Shown: positions 25,462-34,528, numbered from the stretch's first letter. The stretch: DNA of 64,000 nt from Tepidamorphaceae bacterium (GCA_028289445.1 JANQPO010000014.1:1-64000); one strand, 5' to 3'. A program made the numbers and translations. The notes: generated by a model not told the origin, from the letters alone.

Positions 25462-26430
25462 ATGACACCGCAAGACATGGAATCCCGCATCGTTCGCTAT
25501 GGCGATCTGAAGCCCTGCCGGACCGCCTTTATCGATGCCCATACACCCGGCTCTGATCAGAAGGAGAACTTCACCGTTATTGGTGGCGGTGTGTCGGAAA
25601 GTCCTGATCAGCACGTCCACATCAAGGAGACGCCGGGTTTTAACATCGGCGCGGCCGGTCAGCCGCCGAAATGCCGCAACTCGCTCCATTCACATCGCAC
25701 GGCCGAAGTGTTCTTCGTGCTCAAAGGTCGCTGGCGCTTCTTTTGGGGCCGCTGGGGGACCGCCGGCGAGGTGGTGCTGGAAGAGGGGGACATCTTCAAC
25801 ATCCCCACCGGAATCTTCCGCGGCTTTGAGAACATCGGGACCGACTACGGAATGATCATGGCGATCCTCGGCGGCGACGACGCCGGTGGTGGCGTGATCT
25901 GGGCACCGCAGGTGATCACTGACGCGACGGACCACGGCCTGGTGCTTGGCGAGAACGGTGTTCTTTACGACACCAAGAAAGGTCAGGGGCTTCCGGACGG
26001 TATCAAGCCGATGCCGCTCTTGACCGACGAAGAATTGAAGACGTTTCCCGAGCCGACGACAGCCGATGTGATCCCGCACTACGTGGCGCGCTATTGGGAC
26101 CTGATGGCGCTCGCAGACCGCCAACCGGCGAAGGTGATCGGTCCGGATGCGATGCTGGTGGATCGGCCGGGCTTCGAGGTGGACTTCATCACGCGAGGTT
26201 CCATACCGGAGGCACCGTACGCGAGCGATCGCCACGAGGTTGTGATGGTTGTGCGTGGGCATTGGGCACTCGGAGTCGACGGTGAGGAGACGATCCTTGC
26301 GCCTGGCGACACCTGTGCCGTACCACCGGGCCTCTCACGCACGCTTGCCCCGTCGATGACCGGCGAGGCGAGCCTGTACCGCGTGCGCAACACCGACGAT
26401 CCGGCGGGTTCGACCCGCGCGTTGATGTAA
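25462..26430 (+). CDS. bicupin domain protein
   Basis: A 322-aa protein with two cupin barrels. The first has metal-type motifs in SLHSHRTAEVFFVLKGRWRFFWG and LEEGDIFNIPTGIFRGFENIG (about 70-125); the second has a shorter motif set in YASDRHEVVMVVRGHWALGVDG and LAPGDTCAVPPGLSRTL (about 252-300). Such bicupins are dioxygenases, isomerases or ligand-binding proteins. Tight spacing with the SnoaL gene before it and the MetE-like gene after it places it in the same pathway. Confidence 0.85.
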   Translation: MTPQDMESRIVRYGDLKPCRTAFIDAHTPGSDQKENFTVIGGGVSESPDQHVHIKETPGFNIGAAGQPPKCRNSLHSHRTAEVFFVLKGRWRFFWGRWGTAGEVVLEEGDIFNIPTGIFRGFENIGTDYGMIMAILGGDDAGGGVIWAPQVITDATDHGLVLGENGVLYDTKKGQGLPDGIKPMPLLTDEELKTFPEPTTADVIPHYVARYWDLMALADRQPAKVIGPDAMLVDRPGFEVDFITRGSIPEAPYASDRHEVVMVVRGHWALGVDGEETILAPGDTCAVPPGLSRTLAPSMTGEASLYRVRNTDDPAGSTRALM

Positions 26431-26443
26431 GGCGCCCACCACC

Positions 26444-27577
26444 GTGCCCCAAATCCTGACCACCCATGTCGGGTCGCTGCCGCGCACGCAAAAGGTCGTC
26501 GATTTCATCTTCGCCCGCGAGCGCGGCGAGCCCTATGACGAGGGTGTCTTCGACGCGACGATGACTGAAGCTGTCGATGAGACCGTTCGTCGGCAGAGGG
26601 AAGCCGGTATCGATATCGTGTCGGACGGTGAGGCCTCGAAGATCTCTTACGCGACCTATGTGAAGGACCGCTATACCGGTTTCTCCGGCGATAGCCCACG
26701 CAGCGCGCCGGCCGATCTAAGACTGTTCCCGACATTCTTGAAGAGGCTGGCGGAGTCAGGCGGCACGCCGCAATACGCGCGGCCGCTGTGCACCGGAGAG
26801 GTCAAGTCGAAAGGGCAGGGTGAGCTCCAAAAAGACATCGATAATCTCAAGGCGGCGATGCGCACGCATGGTGCGGCGCGCGGCTTCATGAACGCTGCAT
26901 CGCCCGGTGTCATCTCGCTGTTCTTGCACAACGAGTACTATCCAAACCGTGAGACCTATCTAGAAGCGCTGGCCGACGTCATGCGCGAGGAATACGCGAC
27001 CATCGCAGCGGCGGGTCTCGATCTTCAACTCGACTGTCCCGATCTGGCCCTGTCGCGCCACATGCTATTCGCCGATCTGTCCGACGCGGAGTTCGTCAAA
27101 ATCGCCAACGCCCATGTTGAAGCACTCAATCATGCACTAGCCGATGTCCCGGAAGATCAAATTCGGGTTCACATCTGTTGGGGCAACTACGAGGGCCCGC
27201 ATGTCTGCGATATCGGCATGGACAAGGTGTTCTCCACCCTGATGAAGGCAAAGGCGCGCTACGTGTTGTTTGAGACGTCCAATCCGCGCCACGCCCATGA
27301 ATGGACGGTGTTTCGCGACCGCAAGGCGGATATCCCGGACGACAAGGTCCTCATTCCCGGCGTTGTCGACACGACCACGAATTTTGTCGAGCATCCCGAA
27401 CTGGTTGCTGAGCGGATCGGTCGCTTTGTCGATATCGTTGGTGTGGACAGGGTGATTGCCGGCTCCGATTGCGGCTTCGGCACATTTGCCGGATTCGGCG
27501 CGGTCGATCCAGAGATCGCCTTTCACAAGCTCAAGGCTTTAGCCGAGGGTGCGGCGCTGGCTTCAAATCGCCTTTAG
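26444..27577 (+). CDS. MetE C-terminal-like (COG0620) zinc methyltransferase-fold protein
   Basis: A 377-aa protein resembling the C-terminal catalytic barrel of cobalamin-independent methionine synthase without the N-terminal half. It opens with TTHVGSLPRT; likely zinc ligands lie in VHICWGNYEGPH and AGSDCGFGTFAGF. The start is a GTG at 26444, directly before the family N-terminus. Stand-alone COG0620 proteins in catabolic operons are poorly characterised and may move or remove methyl or other thiol-linked groups. A demethylation step in this cluster is conceivable but unproven. Confidence 0.84.
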   Translation: MPQILTTHVGSLPRTQKVVDFIFARERGEPYDEGVFDATMTEAVDETVRRQREAGIDIVSDGEASKISYATYVKDRYTGFSGDSPRSAPADLRLFPTFLKRLAESGGTPQYARPLCTGEVKSKGQGELQKDIDNLKAAMRTHGAARGFMNAASPGVISLFLHNEYYPNRETYLEALADVMREEYATIAAAGLDLQLDCPDLALSRHMLFADLSDAEFVKIANAHVEALNHALADVPEDQIRVHICWGNYEGPHVCDIGMDKVFSTLMKAKARYVLFETSNPRHAHEWTVFRDRKADIPDDKVLIPGVVDTTTNFVEHPELVAERIGRFVDIVGVDRVIAGSDCGFGTFAGFGAVDPEIAFHKLKALAEGAALASNRL

Positions 27578-27588
27578 CGCACTGCATC

Positions 27589-28323
27589 ATGTCGCGCGAA
27601 ACGCTTGTTCTGTTGCCGGGCATGATGTGCGATCGGCGACTTTTCGCGCCGCAGATCGCGCACTTTGAAGGCACCTTCGCCATCCATGTCGGTGAGCTGA
27701 TCGGCGAGGACAGCGTGACCGGATTGGCCGAGAAACTGCTGCGCGAGATCGAATCATCGCGCTTTTCCCTGGCTGGGCTGTCGATGGGCGGCATCATTGC
27801 GATGGCCATGGCAGGGTTAGCGCCGGAGCGGGTCAGCCGTTTAGCGATGTTGGATACCAATCATCGCGCGGACCCGCCTGAGCGCCGGCCGATCCGCGAA
27901 GCGCAGATCGCCGCCGTCGGCGAGGGGCGACTTGATGCGGTCATTGTTGAGGAAATGAAGCCAAACTATCTGGCGGCCGAGAATCGAGACGATTCCGCAC
28001 TGCTAAATCTCTTAGTCGACATGGCGATGGAGCTCGGGCCGGTCGCCTTCGTCAGTCAATCGGTGGCTTTGCGCGACCGCGCCGACCAATCGGCGGCACT
28101 TGCGAGCTTTCACGGTCCGTCACTCGTTCTTTGCGGTGAGGAAGATACATTGTGCCCGCCGGCGCGCCATCGCGAGATCGCGGCGCTTCTAGCGAATAGC
28201 GAACTCAAGATCATTCCCGGCGCCGGGCATATCGTAACACTTGAGCAGCCAGAGGCGGTCAACGCTGCGCTTGCGGCTTGGCTCGCGCGGCCGGCAGACC
28301 AACATCCCAGCCATGCGACTTGA
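27589..28323 (+). CDS. alpha/beta hydrolase
   Basis: A 244-aa alpha/beta hydrolase. The nucleophile elbow is AGLSMGG near residue 64, the oxyanion region follows LVLLPGMMCDRRL at the N-terminus, the acid is in VLCGEEDTLCPP, and the catalytic histidine in IPGAGHIVTLEQPEAV. It starts 11 bp after the MetE-like gene. The most likely reaction is hydrolysis of an ester, lactone or thioester intermediate. A 72-bp gap follows before the next gene. Confidence 0.87.
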   Translation: MSRETLVLLPGMMCDRRLFAPQIAHFEGTFAIHVGELIGEDSVTGLAEKLLREIESSRFSLAGLSMGGIIAMAMAGLAPERVSRLAMLDTNHRADPPERRPIREAQIAAVGEGRLDAVIVEEMKPNYLAAENRDDSALLNLLVDMAMELGPVAFVSQSVALRDRADQSAALASFHGPSLVLCGEEDTLCPPARHREIAALLANSELKIIPGAGHIVTLEQPEAVNAALAAWLARPADQHPSHAT

Positions 28324-28395
28324 CGGGGCGGCCAAACGACGAAATGATTTAAGCCTAAAATATCCATGTGGTTTGGCAGGGGGAGACGGACGATC

Positions 28396-28779
28396 ATGAC
28401 GGATGCGTCCGACGATTCATTCTGGCTGTGGGACCTAAAAGTCGAGACGGTCGCCGGCGACCGGCCCATGGTCTGCGATCATCCCGTCGGGTCAGGCTTT
28501 ACCGTCGAGGGCGAGAACATCGTGATGGGCGAAAAGGGCACGTTTCCGATGTATCCGCTCGCCACGCTGCTGCCATTCCTGCCGGCCAAGCAGCGTCCGA
28601 CCGATGATAATGACTGGATGACGACGGACGCTGAAATTGCATGCCCCGATCCCCATTGCGGCGGTCGTTTCCGCATCACGCGGACCAAGAAGCGTCAGTT
28701 TCGTCATTCGGAGACCACCGGTCTGCCGGAACATCGGGGTTCGCCCTATTGGGACAAGGACAAAAGCGATGCCGGCTGA
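28396..28779 (+). CDS. TIGR04076-like small protein
   Basis: A 127-aa protein that resembles the uncharacterised TIGR04076 family: an N-terminal LKVETVAGDRPMVCDHPVGSGFTVEG block, a central PMYPLATLLPFLPAKQ stretch and a CPDPHCGGRFRITR block near residues 83-96. The start at 28396 follows GGGGAGACGG. Cysteines at the CPDPHC site could bind metal. It overlaps the aldo/keto reductase gene by 11 bases. No biochemical function is known for the family. Confidence 0.7.
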   Translation: MTDASDDSFWLWDLKVETVAGDRPMVCDHPVGSGFTVEGENIVMGEKGTFPMYPLATLLPFLPAKQRPTDDNDWMTTDAEIACPDPHCGGRFRITRTKKRQFRHSETTGLPEHRGSPYWDKDKSDAG

Positions 28780-29824
28780 TGGGATCGAGCTGCGGCCTGG
28801 CTATTCGGTTTCCCGGATCATCAAGGGTGGTTGGCAGCTCGCCGGCGGTCACGGCTCCTTTGATCGGGCCGAGGCGGTGCGGGACATGGCGCGGTTCGTC
28901 GACGCTGGCATCACGACGTTCGACTGCGCGGACATCTACACCGGCGTTGAGGAGATGATCGGCGACTTCATTGCCATGCTGCGGTCCGATCGCGGTGCCG
29001 AGGCGGCCGACGCGGTGCGCGTTCACACCAAGCTGGTGCCGGATTTCGATCGCCTCGACTCCTTCATGGCAAGCGATGTCGAAGCCATCGTCGACCGATC
29101 GCTCAAGCGGCTGAACCTCGACCGGCTGCATTTGGTTCAGTTCTATTGGTGGGATGTGGAGCGCGGCCATCCGGTGGAGGTGCTGTCGTCGCTGACGCGG
29201 CTGCAAGAGAAGGGCAAGATCGCCTATCTCGGCACGACGAATTGGGACACCGACATGATGGCTCGCTTCGTCGACGCCGACCTCGATCTGGTTTCTGCGC
29301 AGGTGCAGTACTCGCTGCTAGACGCGCGGCCGGAGGGCCGGTTCTCGCACTGGTGCCAGGACCACGCGATCCATCTGCTTTGTTACGGCACGATTGCCGG
29401 CGGTTTCCTGACCGAGGCATGGCGCGGCAAGTCCGATCCCGGCTACGCGTTCGAGAACCGGTCGCTCATCAAATACCGGCTCATCATCGACGAATTCGGG
29501 GGTTGGGATCTGTTCCAAGACCTCCTGGATGTGTTGCATGGGATTGCCGAACGACATGGCGTGACTATCGCCGCGGTCGCAAGCCGTGCCGTCCTCGACA
29601 AGCCGAACGTTGCATCGGTCATCGTCGGCGCGCGGACGGCAAGACATCTGGACCGGACAGTGCCGATCTTCGATTTGCCGCTGGATGACCAGGACAGGGC
29701 GACGCTGGCAACCGTGCTCGACCGACGCGCCGGGCCCGCCGGTCCAGTCTACGGCTTGGAGCGCGACAAGACCGGCCCGCACGGCCGTATCATGAAATAC
29801 AATCTCAACACGGATGCCGCATGA
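28769..29824 (+). CDS. aldo/keto reductase with altered catalytic tetrad
   Basis: A 351-aa aldo/keto reductase. The Asp and Tyr of the tetrad are visible in FDCADIYTGVE and the Lys in VHTKLVPD, but the usual His (in a QxHWxD block) is replaced: the strand reads LVQFYWWD. The cofactor end is recognisable in SVIVGARTARHL. It is paralogous to the N-terminal domain encoded at 34536. Its stop overlaps the start of the ABC ATPase gene (ATGA), tying it to the transporter. Confidence 0.87.
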   Translation: MPADGIELRPGYSVSRIIKGGWQLAGGHGSFDRAEAVRDMARFVDAGITTFDCADIYTGVEEMIGDFIAMLRSDRGAEAADAVRVHTKLVPDFDRLDSFMASDVEAIVDRSLKRLNLDRLHLVQFYWWDVERGHPVEVLSSLTRLQEKGKIAYLGTTNWDTDMMARFVDADLDLVSAQVQYSLLDARPEGRFSHWCQDHAIHLLCYGTIAGGFLTEAWRGKSDPGYAFENRSLIKYRLIIDEFGGWDLFQDLLDVLHGIAERHGVTIAAVASRAVLDKPNVASVIVGARTARHLDRTVPIFDLPLDDQDRATLATVLDRRAGPAGPVYGLERDKTGPHGRIMKYNLNTDAA

Positions 29825-30594
29825 CGGCGCCCATCCTCGCGATCGAAGACGCGAGCGTCGACTACGGAGCGTTTCGCGCGGTCGACGGGGCGACCCTTCG
29901 TGTGAGACCGGGTACGATCACCGGGCTCATCGGTCCCAACGGTGCCGGGAAATCGACGCTGTTCAATGCGATCGCCGGCGAGAAAGAGCTGACCGCAGGC
30001 GCGATCCGCTTTCAGGGGAAACGGATCGACGATCGGTCGCCAGACCAAGTGTTCGCTAGCGGTCTGGCACGCACGTTTCAGATTCCGCGGCCGTTTGCCG
30101 AAATGACGGTGCTGGAAAACCTGATGCTGGCGGCACCCAGTCAAACGGGAGAGACGTTTTGGGCGCCGATCTTGAAACCGGCTGCCGTGCGCAGCGAGGA
30201 TGCGGCAGTTCTAGGGAAGGCGCACGAGGCCCTGGCATTCACGACGCTTGATCGGGTCGCGCACGAGGCGGCGGGGCGTATCTCGGGCGGCCAGCAAAAG
30301 CTCCTCGAACTGGCGCGCGTATTGATGAGCGATCCGGCGATGATCTTGCTCGACGAGCCCGCGGCCGGCGTCAACCCGGCTTTGACCGAGGTGCTCATCG
30401 ACAAGATCGAGGCACTGAACGCACGCGGCATGACGTTCCTCATCATCGAGCATGACATGGACCTGGTCATGCGCCATTGCGATCCGATCATCGCGATGGC
30501 CGCCGGCCAGGTGATCTTCGAGGGCAACAGCGAAGCGGCCCTGTCCGATCCGCGCCTGCTCGATGCGTATCTCGGAGATGTCGCCCATGCCTGA
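29821..30594 (+). CDS. Liv-type ABC transporter ATP-binding protein (LivG-like)
   Basis: A 257-aa ATPase of the branched-chain amino acid/amide importer class. Walker A is GPNGAGKST near residues 38-46, the signature ISGGQQKLLE near 154-163 and Walker B MILLDEPAAGVNP near 173-185. The C-terminal VIFEGNSEAALSDPRLLDAYLG is typical of LivG. It overlaps both neighbours. Substrate specificity is not carried by this subunit. Confidence 0.92.
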   Translation: MTAPILAIEDASVDYGAFRAVDGATLRVRPGTITGLIGPNGAGKSTLFNAIAGEKELTAGAIRFQGKRIDDRSPDQVFASGLARTFQIPRPFAEMTVLENLMLAAPSQTGETFWAPILKPAAVRSEDAAVLGKAHEALAFTTLDRVAHEAAGRISGGQQKLLELARVLMSDPAMILLDEPAAGVNPALTEVLIDKIEALNARGMTFLIIEHDMDLVMRHCDPIIAMAAGQVIFEGNSEAALSDPRLLDAYLGDVAHA

Positions 30595-31318
30595 GCCATG
30601 GCTCGTCATTGACGGCCTCGTCGCCGGCTATAAGCCCGGCCTGCCGATTATCCACGGGGTGTCGGCAACGGTCGGCAGCGGCGAGATTGTCACGCTGATC
30701 GGCCCGAATGGCGCGGGGAAGTCGACGCTGATCAAGGCCATTGCCGGGCTGGTGCATGTCGAGAGCGGGAGCGTTGCCCTGGGCGGTCAGGCGATCACCG
30801 GCATTCAGCCGGATCGCATGGCCGATCACGGTATCGCCTATGTGCCGCAAACGGCGAACATCTTTCAAAGCTTGACCGTTGAGCAGAACCTTGTGTTGGC
30901 GGCGCAGAGGATAAAGGGCGAACGCCGCCGTGCCATTGCCGCCATGTTCGATCTGTTCGCGCCGCTGGCGGAGCGCCGCTCGATCAAGGCGGGCGGGCTG
31001 TCCGGCGGTCAGCGGCAAATGCTAGCCATCGCCATGGCGCTGATTGCGACGCCGGGACTGGTCCTGATGGACGAACCGACCGCTGGGCTTGCGCCCAAGG
31101 CGGCTAGCGAGGTTCTAGAACTGGTCCGCAAGATCGCCGCCGACGGTGTCTCGATCCTCCTGGTGGAGCAAAACGCAAAGGCGGCGCTTGCCATCTCCGA
31201 TCGCGGCATCGTGCTGGCGGAGGGGCGTGTGCAGCACGAAGGGGCGGGCCAAGATCTCCTGAATGACCCCGTTGTCGGCGAAATCTATCTGGGCGCACGG
31301 CGAAAGGCCGTCGCATGA
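30587..31318 (+). CDS. Liv-type ABC transporter ATP-binding protein (LivF-like)
   Basis: A 243-aa ATPase, partner of the LivG-like protein. Walker A GPNGAGKST, Q-loop YVPQTANIFQSLTVEQNL, signature LSGGQRQMLA and Walker B LVLMDEPTAGLAP are all intact; the C-terminus VGEIYLGARRK is LivF-like. The ATG at 30587 lies inside the end of the upstream gene. The LivH-like gene starts within its stop. Confidence 0.92.
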   Translation: MPEPWLVIDGLVAGYKPGLPIIHGVSATVGSGEIVTLIGPNGAGKSTLIKAIAGLVHVESGSVALGGQAITGIQPDRMADHGIAYVPQTANIFQSLTVEQNLVLAAQRIKGERRRAIAAMFDLFAPLAERRSIKAGGLSGGQRQMLAIAMALIATPGLVLMDEPTAGLAPKAASEVLELVRKIAADGVSILLVEQNAKAALAISDRGIVLAEGRVQHEGAGQDLLNDPVVGEIYLGARRKAVA

Positions 31319-32226
31319 TCCAGAGCCTGTTCGACGGCATTCTGGTGGGCGCCATTCTGTCACTCGGCGCCATCGGTCTCACGCTGATGATGCACATCCT
31401 GCGGTTCGCCAATTTCAGCCATGCGGAGCTGTTGTCCGTCGGCGCTTATGTTGCGCTGGTCTTCGATGGTGCGTTCGCCACGCTAGCGCCGTTCCTGACG
31501 AACAAGTGGGGAGCGTTGAGCGCGACCACGGCTCTTGCGCTCGCAACGCTGCTGGCGATCGCAATCGCTGGCGTCACGGCGGTTATCGCCGACCGTTTGG
31601 TGTTCAAACGGCTGCGTGAGGCGGCCGGGCCGCTCACCATGGTCTTCGCGTCCTTCGGTGTGGCGCTGATCATGCGCAATGTGATTGGCCTGATCTTCGG
31701 TCTTCAGTCGATTCACTATTCGAACGAGATCGCCTTTGCCGTCGTGGTCTCTACGGATCCGTTTCTGCTTGTGAAGCCCGATCAGCTCTTCGTGCTCGCT
31801 CTGGCTCTTGTGGCCATGGCTGCTTTGCATGTCGTTATGGCGCGAACGCCGCTCGGCTTCGCGCTACGCGCCATCTCGGAGAACCCGAGCCTCGCGCAGG
31901 TCAACGGGATCAATCTCTCGCGCATGGTCACCATCACCTGGCTGATCGGCGGCGGCATGGCCGCGCTGGCAGGCGTGTCTTATGCAGTGACCAATCACTT
32001 GAGCCCGGTGATGGGCCGCGATCTGGTCTTGTCGCTTTTCGCCGCCGCGATCCTGGGCGGGCTTGGCTCGGTGCCGGGCGCCGTGATCGGCGGGTTCGTC
32101 GTTGGCCTGGCATCGAGCCTGGCACTGTTGATCGTACCGGCCGGCTACAAGCCGGCGATCCCATTCCTGCTCATCATCATCGCGCTCTACGTGCGGCCCA
32201 ATGGTCTGTTCGGCGAGGCGCGATGA
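31315..32226 (+). CDS. Liv-type ABC transporter permease (LivH-like)
   Basis: A 303-aa inner-membrane permease. LivH hallmarks include LFDGILVGAILSLGAIGLTLMMHILRFANFSHAELL at the N-terminus, GFALRAISENPSLAQVNGIN (EAA-like cytoplasmic loop) and LFAAAILGGLGSVPGAVIGG. It overlaps the neighbouring genes by four bases on each side, so the ATPase and permease genes are translationally coupled. Confidence 0.93.
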   Translation: MIQSLFDGILVGAILSLGAIGLTLMMHILRFANFSHAELLSVGAYVALVFDGAFATLAPFLTNKWGALSATTALALATLLAIAIAGVTAVIADRLVFKRLREAAGPLTMVFASFGVALIMRNVIGLIFGLQSIHYSNEIAFAVVVSTDPFLLVKPDQLFVLALALVAMAALHVVMARTPLGFALRAISENPSLAQVNGINLSRMVTITWLIGGGMAALAGVSYAVTNHLSPVMGRDLVLSLFAAAILGGLGSVPGAVIGGFVVGLASSLALLIVPAGYKPAIPFLLIIIALYVRPNGLFGEAR

Positions 32227-33218
32227 TCGGGTTGATCTCTTATCTCACCTTTTTTCTGACCATCGCCTTGATCCTCGCAATCGCGGTTCTGGGTCTCAAT
32301 CTGCACTGGGGCTATACGGGTATATTCAACGGCGGCGTTGCGGCGTTCTTCGGTGCGGGCGCCTATGGTCTGATCATTCTGGGCGGACCGGACCGGGCCG
32401 GCGAATTCGGCGGTTTTGGCTGGCCTTTTCCCCTGGCGATGGCCGGCGGCGTGGTGCTCGCCGGCCTTCTTGCGCTCATCGTCGGGCTGGCGACCACGAA
32501 ACTGCGGCACGATTATCTGGCGATCGCGACATTCGGGGTCGCTGTCGCGGTGGAGAGCGTCGCGCGGAACGCCGAGTTTCTCACCGGCGGCGCTAAGGGC
32601 GTGCGAGGCTTTGAACGGCCGCTAGAAGCGGCCGTCGGCAACCCGTTTGTGTACAGCCTCTTGTTCCTGGCGTTGGTGGTAGCGTGTCTGGCAGCGGTCT
32701 ATTGGGCATTGGAGCGCACGGTGCGCTCACCCTTTGGACGCCTTCTGCGCGCCATTCGCGAAGACGAGGTTGCGGCGCGGGCGCTTGGAAAATCCCCTGC
32801 GCGCATCCGGCTCCAGTCATTCATCCTCGGTGCCATGATCATGGGTCTTGCCGGTGGGCTTTACGCGACGTTCTACGCGTTTGTTAGCCCGCAGGACATT
32901 TTGCCGATCCTCACCTTTCAGATCTGGGCGATGCTGATCGTTGGCGGCGCGGGCAACAACAAGGGTGCGATCCTGGGTACGCTCATCGTCTGGGGTGGCT
33001 GGGTTGCGAGCGGCTGGGCACTGACCCGCTACGCCCCGGTTGACTGGCAGCTTTATACCGGCACGATCCAGTACATCTTGATCGGCCTGGTGATCGTGCT
33101 CACGCTCTTGGCACGACCGAAGGGACTTTTGCCGGAGGAGTTGACGGTATCGACGGCTGTGGCACCTAATGAGGCCCAGTCGAACCTTTCAGAGACAAAA
33201 CACCAAACCCAACAGTGA
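32223..33218 (+). CDS. Liv-type ABC transporter permease (LivM-like)
   Basis: A 331-aa inner-membrane permease with LivM features: LGLNLHWGYTGIFNGGVAAFFGAGAY near the N-terminus, GRLLRAIREDEVAARALGKSP (cytoplasmic loop), and QIWAMLIVGGAGNNKGAILGT. The final 30 residues are hydrophilic. It ends 13 bp before the binding-protein gene's ATG. Confidence 0.93.
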   Translation: MIGLISYLTFFLTIALILAIAVLGLNLHWGYTGIFNGGVAAFFGAGAYGLIILGGPDRAGEFGGFGWPFPLAMAGGVVLAGLLALIVGLATTKLRHDYLAIATFGVAVAVESVARNAEFLTGGAKGVRGFERPLEAAVGNPFVYSLLFLALVVACLAAVYWALERTVRSPFGRLLRAIREDEVAARALGKSPARIRLQSFILGAMIMGLAGGLYATFYAFVSPQDILPILTFQIWAMLIVGGAGNNKGAILGTLIVWGGWVASGWALTRYAPVDWQLYTGTIQYILIGLVIVLTLLARPKGLLPEELTVSTAVAPNEAQSNLSETKHQTQQ

Positions 33219-33231
33219 AAAGGGGAACGTC

Positions 33232-34494
33232 ATGAAGAACTTCAAACTGCTCGCCCTGCCGGCTTTTGCCGCAGCGGGGCTGCTGCTGGCCGGCGAGCCG
33301 GCGCAGGCGCAGGACTGCACGCAAAAGGTCGGCGCCGTGCTGCCGACGTCCGTCGACTGGGGGCGTCCGATCGCCGAGACCGCGCAGTTCGCCGTCGATA
33401 TCTTCAATGAGGCGGGCGGCGTGAAGGGCTGCAAGGTCGATATGATCCTGCGCGACACGCAGGTCGATCCCAAGGTCGGCGTCGACGCGGCCAAGGCGCT
33501 GGTCGACCTGGAGAAAGTGCCGCTTCTCTTGGGCGCCGTCTCCTCCGGTGTCTCCATGCCGATCCTGACCTCGGTCACCGTGCCGTCGAACGTGATGCAG
33601 ATGTCCTGCTGCTCATCTTCGACCGCATTCACCGCCGTCGCGGAGGAAGGCAAGACGAATGGGCTGTGGTTCCGCACCTTCGCGACCACCCGCAACCAGG
33701 CGGCCGTCGCGGCCATGCTGATCCGCGACAAGGGCTATAAGAGCGTCGCGATCTTCTACAAGAACGACGACTGGGGCCAGGATATTGGTAAGCTGGTCGC
33801 CGCCGATATCGAGAAGCTCGGCGTGACGGTGACGGCGAATGTCGCGATCAACGACGGTCAGCCATCGTACCGGGCCGAAGTCACCGAGGCGCTGAAATCG
33901 CAGCCCGAGGCGCTCTATGTCGCGCTTTATCCGACTGAAGGTTCGGCGGTGTTGCGGGAATGGGTGTCGCTCGGCGGGACGCAAAAAATGGTCGTTGCCA
34001 ACTCGCTGAAGTCGGATGAGTTCCGCGATGCTGTTGGCCTGCAATATCTGGGCGAGGCGGTCGGTCATGATTCCGCTCCGCCGCGCACGGACTCCGCCGC
34101 TTCCTTCGTCGACCTCTACAAGGCGAAGTTCAACGCAGAGCCGAACGGTCCGGGCCTGCCGAACGTCTTCGATGCGGTCATGATCTCGCTGCTTGCGATG
34201 GAAGCAGCCCCCGAGCTGACAGGCGATCAGATCGCCGCGCAGGTCGGAAAGATCACCGATCCGAGTGGCATGACCTTCTTCCCGAATGCGGATGGGCTGA
34301 AGGCCGCAAAGGACGCATTGGCTGAAGGCAAGGCGCTTTCCTATACGGGCGCGACGGGTGCGGTGAAATTCGATGCCAACGGCGACGTTTCCGCGCCGGC
34401 CGTCGCGTGGACGTTCACCGATGCCGGAACGGCCGAGTCCCAATACTTCACCATCGAGGATGTCGACGGCTTTATCGGCTCGCTCGGCAACTGA
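33232..34494 (+). CDS. Liv/amide-type periplasmic substrate-binding protein
   Basis: A 420-aa type I periplasmic binding protein. The ATG at 33232 follows AAAAGGGG and begins a signal peptide (LLALPAFAAAGLLLAGEPAQAQ). Family blocks: VGAVLPTSVDWGRPIAETAQFAVDIFNEAGGVKG, DTQVDPKVGVDAAKALVDLEKVPLLLGAVSSGVS, YKSVAIFYKNDDWG, and a late NVFDAVMISLLAMEAAPE. It is closer in style to LivK/amide-binding proteins than to sugar binders. A perfect 11-bp hairpin follows the stop. The nagA neighbourhood hints at an amino-sugar or amide ligand. Confidence 0.9.
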   Translation: MKNFKLLALPAFAAAGLLLAGEPAQAQDCTQKVGAVLPTSVDWGRPIAETAQFAVDIFNEAGGVKGCKVDMILRDTQVDPKVGVDAAKALVDLEKVPLLLGAVSSGVSMPILTSVTVPSNVMQMSCCSSSTAFTAVAEEGKTNGLWFRTFATTRNQAAVAAMLIRDKGYKSVAIFYKNDDWGQDIGKLVAADIEKLGVTVTANVAINDGQPSYRAEVTEALKSQPEALYVALYPTEGSAVLREWVSLGGTQKMVVANSLKSDEFRDAVGLQYLGEAVGHDSAPPRTDSAASFVDLYKAKFNAEPNGPGLPNVFDAVMISLLAMEAAPELTGDQIAAQVGKITDPSGMTFFPNADGLKAAKDALAEGKALSYTGATGAVKFDANGDVSAPAVAWTFTDAGTAESQYFTIEDVDGFIGSLGN

Positions 34495-34501
34495 CGCCAT
34501 C

Positions 34502-34528
34502 GGCCGGCCCGGCGCAACCGGGCCGGCC
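34502..34528 (+). terminator. 11-bp perfect hairpin after the binding-protein gene
   Basis: GGCCGGCCCGG (34502-34512) pairs perfectly with CCGGGCCGGCC (34518-34528) around a 5-nt loop and is followed by the short pyrimidine run TCTTTCC. It may terminate part of the transcription before the enzyme genes or stabilise the binding-protein message. Confidence 0.6.

Noticed and set aside
23456..25468. Minus-strand open frame of 670 codons
   Set aside because: It lies antisense to the SnoaL, SDR and SnoaL genes, which have clear family motifs and overlapping starts. Long antisense frames are common in GC-rich codon usage, and its translation is Arg/Asp/His-rich with no recognisable domain.
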